64,000 bases of DNA from Arsenicibacter rosenii. GTDB lineage: Bacteria > Bacteroidota > Bacteroidia > Cytophagales > Spirosomataceae. The first letter of the stretch is position 1; every line of letters starts with the position of its first letter. The stretch lies in assembly GCF_001870735.1 (NCBI RefSeq), contig NZ_MORL01000004.1, positions 314,250 to 378,249 of the forward strand, written 5' to 3'. Position numbers and translations under genes: made by a program. This document shows, one piece after another, positions 60,847 through 64,000 of this stretch. Under the pieces are notes generated by a model, which had not been told where the DNA came from, did not search any database, and saw only the letters and a list, made by a program, of their open reading frames with translations.

Positions 60847-63378
60847 TTACTCCGTTACTTCTTCAGGTTTTTTGACGGTAATTGTGAGCGCTTCACCGGT
60901 ACCATCGTAGTCGGCCATGAGGACATCGCCTTCTTTGAGGTCACCTTTCAGAATTTCCTCGGCGACCGGGTCTTCGAGGTACTTCTGAATCGCCCGGTTC
61001 AGCGGACGGGCACCATACTGCGGGTCGTAGCCTTTTTCCGACAGGAAGTCTTTCGCTTTTTCGGTCAGTTCTACTTTATACCCCAGGTTGATGACACGGT
61101 TCAGCAGTTTGCCTAACATCAGGTCGATGATACGGTGCAGGTCTTCGCGTTGCAGCGAGTTAAACACAATCACATCGTCCAGACGGTTCAGGAACTCAGG
61201 CGAGAAAGCCTTGCGTAATGCGTTCTGAATCGTGTTTTTCATCATCTCGTCCTGACTTTCCACTTTGGCCTTCGTACTGAAACCAATACCAGAACCGAAG
61301 TCTTTCAGGTCACGTACACCGATGTTCGATGTCATGATGATGATAGTATTCCGGAAGTCAACGCGGCGTCCCAGACCATCGGTCAGGATACCATCGTCGA
61401 GTACCTGCAGGAGGATATTGAATACATCAGGGTGTGCTTTTTCGATCTCATCGAGCAACACCACGCTGTATGGCTTCCGACGGATTTTTTCGGTCAGCTG
61501 GCCACCTTCTTCGTAACCAACATAGCCCGGAGGCGCTCCGACCAGACGGCTTACACTGAATTTCTCCATGTATTCCGACATATCGATCCGCACCAGCGCA
61601 TCTTCTTTATCGAACAGATACGTTGCCAGTACTTTCGCCAGCTCCGTTTTACCTACCCCTGTCGGGCCGAGGAAGATGAATGAACCGATTGGTTTCTTCG
61701 GATCTTTCAGACCAACGCGCGTCCGCTGAATGGCTTTCACCAGTTTTTCAATGGCGGCATTCTGACCGATAACCCGACCTTTCAGTTCGTCGCCCATTTT
61801 CACGAGCTTCTTGCCTTCGTCGTTTGATACGTTGGTAACCGGGATACCGGTCATCATCGCAACCACTTCGGCTACGTTATCTTCCGTAACGGTATACCGG
61901 CGTTTCTTAGTATCTTCTTCCCAGGCTTGCTTAGCACGGTCAAGCTGATCGATCAGGCGTTTTTCCTTATCGCGCAGCTGAGCCGCTTCTTCGTATTTCT
62001 GGCTCTTAACAACCTGGTTTTTCTCCTTCTTGATATTCTCGATCTGCTCTTCGAGCTTCAGAATATCTTCCGGAACGGTAATGTTACTGATGTGTACGCG
62101 GGCCCCTACTTCGTCCATAACGTCGATGGCCTTATCGGGCAGGAAGCGGTCAGAAATATAGCGTTCTGACAGTTTCACCGCAGACTCAATGGCTTCCGGC
62201 GTATAGTTTACGTGGTGGTGATCCTCGTATTTATCCTTAATGTTGTTCAGGATTTCGATGGTTTCGTCGATCGACGTAGCATCGACCATCACCATCTGGA
62301 AACGACGGGCGAGGGCGCCGTCTTTCTCGATATACTGACGGTATTCGTCCAGCGTGGTAGCTCCGATACATTGAATATCGCCACGAGCCAGCGCCGGCTT
62401 GAACATGTTGGAGGCATCCAGTGAGCCCGAAGCGCCACCTGCCCCTACAATCGTGTGTAACTCATCGATGAACAGAATAACCTCAGGTGATTTTTCCAGT
62501 TCGTTCATGACGGCTTTCATCCGCTCTTCGAACTGACCACGGTATTTGGTACCGGCCACCAGGGAGGCAAGATCAAGGGTTACAACGCGTTTGCCGAACA
62601 AGACGCGGCTAACCTTTTTCTGAACGATCCGCAGGGCCAGTCCTTCAGCGATGGCTGTTTTACCGACACCCGGCTCACCAATCAGGATCGGGTTATTTTT
62701 CTTCCGGCGGCTCAGAACCTGGGCCACACGTTCAATTTCTTTTTCACGGCCGACAATCGGGTCAAGTTTGCCCAGCTCGGCGAGTTTAGTCAGGTCACGG
62801 CCAAAGTTATCCAGCACAGGCGTCCGCGATTTTTCGGTGCCTTTAGGATCCTTGCCCGAACCAGAGCTACCGCTGCCACCGAACATACCACGATCGTTAT
62901 CGTCGTCGTCTGTTTCGGGGCCCATATGCGGACGGGTTCCGGATGATTGATATTCGAGCATCTCCTTTATTACTTCGTAGTTGACGTTGTACTTATTCAG
63001 AATCTGCGTGGCAACATTGTCTTCATCGCGCAGAATTGACAACAATAAGTGCTCCGTTCCGATGAGCGGGCTCTTAAAAATTTTAGCTTCGAGATAAGTA
63101 ATCTTCAGCGTTTTTTCCGACTGACGGGTCAGCGGGATATTCGCCAGATTCTTGACGTTATTTGTGGCGGTTCCTTTGGTAGCCTGTTCGATGGTGATCC
63201 GGAGTTCATCCAGCGATAGGCCCAGTTTTTTCAGCAGCCCTACGGCTACACCCTCGCCTTCGCGAATCATACCCAGCAGCAGGTGCTCCGTACCAATATA
63301 GTCGTGCCCCAGCCGCAAAGCTTCTTCCCGACTCAGCGAGATAACTTCTTTTACACGGTTTGAAAATTTTGCATCCAT
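60847..63378 (-). CDS. clpC: ATP-dependent Clp protease ATP-binding subunit ClpC
   Basis: 843-residue AAA+ unfoldase that feeds substrates to ClpP. Clp-N repeats (1-150), AAA1 with Walker A GEPGVGKT (Lys240), a UVR-type linker ([15 protein letters not shown]), AAA2 with Walker A GPTGVGKT (Lys577) and a C-terminal D2 domain. The GSGIGFS loop in D2 is the ClpP-binding IGF-like tripeptide. I chose the ATG at 63378 because Clp-N begins there; the extra residues from 63447 are not conserved. An octamer-repeat element lies just upstream. Confidence 0.96.
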   Translation of the reverse strand: MDAKFSNRVKEVISLSREEALRLGHDYIGTEHLLLGMIREGEGVAVGLLKKLGLSLDELRITIEQATKGTATNNVKNLANIPLTRQSEKTLKITYLEAKIFKSPLIGTEHLLLSILRDEDNVATQILNKYNVNYEVIKEMLEYQSSGTRPHMGPETDDDDNDRGMFGGSGSSGSGKDPKGTEKSRTPVLDNFGRDLTKLAELGKLDPIVGREKEIERVAQVLSRRKKNNPILIGEPGVGKTAIAEGLALRIVQKKVSRVLFGKRVVTLDLASLVAGTKYRGQFEERMKAVMNELEKSPEVILFIDELHTIVGAGGASGSLDASNMFKPALARGDIQCIGATTLDEYRQYIEKDGALARRFQMVMVDATSIDETIEILNNIKDKYEDHHHVNYTPEAIESAVKLSERYISDRFLPDKAIDVMDEVGARVHISNITVPEDILKLEEQIENIKKEKNQVVKSQKYEEAAQLRDKEKRLIDQLDRAKQAWEEDTKKRRYTVTEDNVAEVVAMMTGIPVTNVSNDEGKKLVKMGDELKGRVIGQNAAIEKLVKAIQRTRVGLKDPKKPIGSFIFLGPTGVGKTELAKVLATYLFDKEDALVRIDMSEYMEKFSVSRLVGAPPGYVGYEEGGQLTEKIRRKPYSVVLLDEIEKAHPDVFNILLQVLDDGILTDGLGRRVDFRNTIIIMTSNIGVRDLKDFGSGIGFSTKAKVESQDEMMKNTIQNALRKAFSPEFLNRLDDVIVFNSLQREDLHRIIDLMLGKLLNRVINLGYKVELTEKAKDFLSEKGYDPQYGARPLNRAIQKYLEDPVAEEILKGDLKEGDVLMADYDGTGEALTITVKKPEEVTE

Positions 63379-63453
63379 TCGCTTTGGCTCTCCTGTCGTA
63401 AGCGGTGTTAATAGCTTAACGAATTTTATTTTGGGTTTGTTCACCAAGAGAAA

Positions 63454-63571
63454 AATGAGTGAATTGCGATTGAGTGAATCAGTGAACAGCTAATTAAACA
63501 GCCCGATTTATCACTAATAGTATATCTCTTGTCAAAATCACTAATTCGCTCACTTGCTCAATCACTAAATC
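63454..63571. repeat. Octamer inverted-repeat element, copy 4
   Basis: Left arm 63454-63486 (AATGAGTGAATTGCGATTGA-type units) and right arm 63536-63571, its reverse complement, about 50 bases apart. It sits between clpC and the WbqC-like gene, and the right arm reaches the WbqC-like stop codon. Confidence 0.6.
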
Positions 63572-64000
63572 AAATATCGCCTGGCTTCCGGCCCCTGGCA
63601 GAACATTATGTCCAGCAGACTTAAGTTTGGTACAAAATCAGGGCCAAAGTTCTGCGCATACGGGCTGGGCTGGTAAAAGGTATAGTTTCCGGTCCGTTTA
63701 CGGGCATTGAGCCGTGAGCGTGCGTCAAAAATACCGGCAGCCGGGACCTTTTCATAACATTCTGTCAGGTTTACAGGCAGTTTAGTACGCAACCACTTCC
63801 GACAAATTGTCAGTATTTCCCAATTCAGATCGAACAGATACGTCCAGTTCTTACGGAAAACGGCCTGTACATCGGGGCCGTAGTAGTCAAAAAAAGGCGC
63901 TTTACCGTAGGCGGCCTGTAAACAGCGCCAGTGACGGTCCTGCCAGTGCTGGCTGTTATCTATCTGTACCTCCCGGATGGGCTGATGAGGGGCAAGGCTT
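63565..64000 (-). CDS. WbqC-like family protein, N-terminus outside the window
   Basis: The reading frame stays open from the stop at 63565 to the end of the window, giving the C-terminal 144 residues or so. Conserved pieces are HWQDRHWRCLQAAYGKAPFFDYY and PNLSLLDIMFCQGPEARRYL, characteristic of the WbqC-like family linked to cell-surface polysaccharide synthesis. Function is not established. The gene starts beyond 64000. Confidence 0.8.
   Translation of the reverse strand, partial: SLAPHQPIREVQIDNSQHWQDRHWRCLQAAYGKAPFFDYYGPDVQAVFRKNWTYLFDLNWEILTICRKWLRTKLPVNLTECYEKVPAAGIFDARSRLNARKRTGNYTFYQPSPYAQNFGPDFVPNLSLLDIMFCQGPEARRYLI

Noticed and set aside
63454-63571. CRISPR array at the octamer repeats
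   Set aside because: The units are 8 bases, contiguous and inverted; there are no regular spacers and no cas genes.

Overview
The window is chromosomal DNA of a member of the Bacteroidota, most likely the Cytophagales (Spirosoma-type bacteria). The evidence is a SusC/SusD/SusE starch-utilisation locus, a secreted amylase with a type IX secretion (T9SS) sorting tail, GIN-domain, DUF4136, DUF2279 and DUF6909 proteins, a LytS/LytTR pair, a short AMP nucleosidase, and several promoter-like sites with the Bacteroidota -7 box TAnnTTTG in place of a sigma70 -10. Base composition looks even, and no prophage, insertion sequence, rRNA, tRNA or CRISPR array was seen.

Layout. 1-7.3 kb: the 3' part of dnaK, a LysR regulator, a threonine synthase, an EamA exporter behind a structured leader RNA, a YdeI/DUF1905 protein, an SDR dehydrogenase and an Hsp20 chaperone. 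7.6-16.8 kb: an exported TPR protein, AMP nucleosidase, an orphan HsdR-N-like protein, a marR-yceI pair, a secreted Ig-like surface protein, a BamA-like outer-membrane protein, Maf and a cold-shock protein. 17-34 kb: a starch/alpha-glucan locus with a T9SS GH13 amylase, susC, susD, susE, a 1418-residue multidomain amylase, and two paralogous GH13 enzymes, one exported and one cytoplasmic. 34-42.4 kb: a GIN-domain membrane protein in an operon with a LytS/LytTR system, an M3 oligopeptidase, a VapBC-like toxin-antitoxin pair, DUF2279 and DUF6909. 42.4-49 kb: a 1-kb AT-rich intergenic region, then a Tat-exported aminotransferase, a Tat-exported flavin amine oxidase and a secreted Hint-domain protein, followed by a GT-C-like membrane glycosyltransferase. 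49-64 kb: fumC, the pentose-phosphate genes pgl and zwf divergent from rpiB, a lipoprotein, a DEDD exonuclease, DUF4136, DinB, a sialate O-acetylesterase, a GNAT, an Rdx/SelW-like protein, an M23 peptidase, a TipA-type MerR regulator, clpC, and the 3' end of a WbqC-like protein.

How the parts work together. The starch locus is a full glycan-use unit. Secreted amylases cut polymer outside the cell, SusE/SusD bind it at the surface, SusC imports it, and the periplasmic and cytoplasmic GH13 enzymes finish it. The first amylase gene and susC share a two-part upstream sequence pattern, with the same 19-base spacing from its proximal half to a perfect -7 box, which suggests co-regulation.

Most unusual items. 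(1) The exported aminotransferase / amine oxidase / Hint-protein trio. (2) An 85-residue C-terminal domain shared by two large secreted proteins, which may be an unrecognised sorting or anchoring signal. (3) The shared starch promoter architecture. (4) A dispersed inverted-repeat family built on an 8-base unit. (5) Two candidate structured RNAs, at 4105-4313 and about 42.70-42.81 kb.
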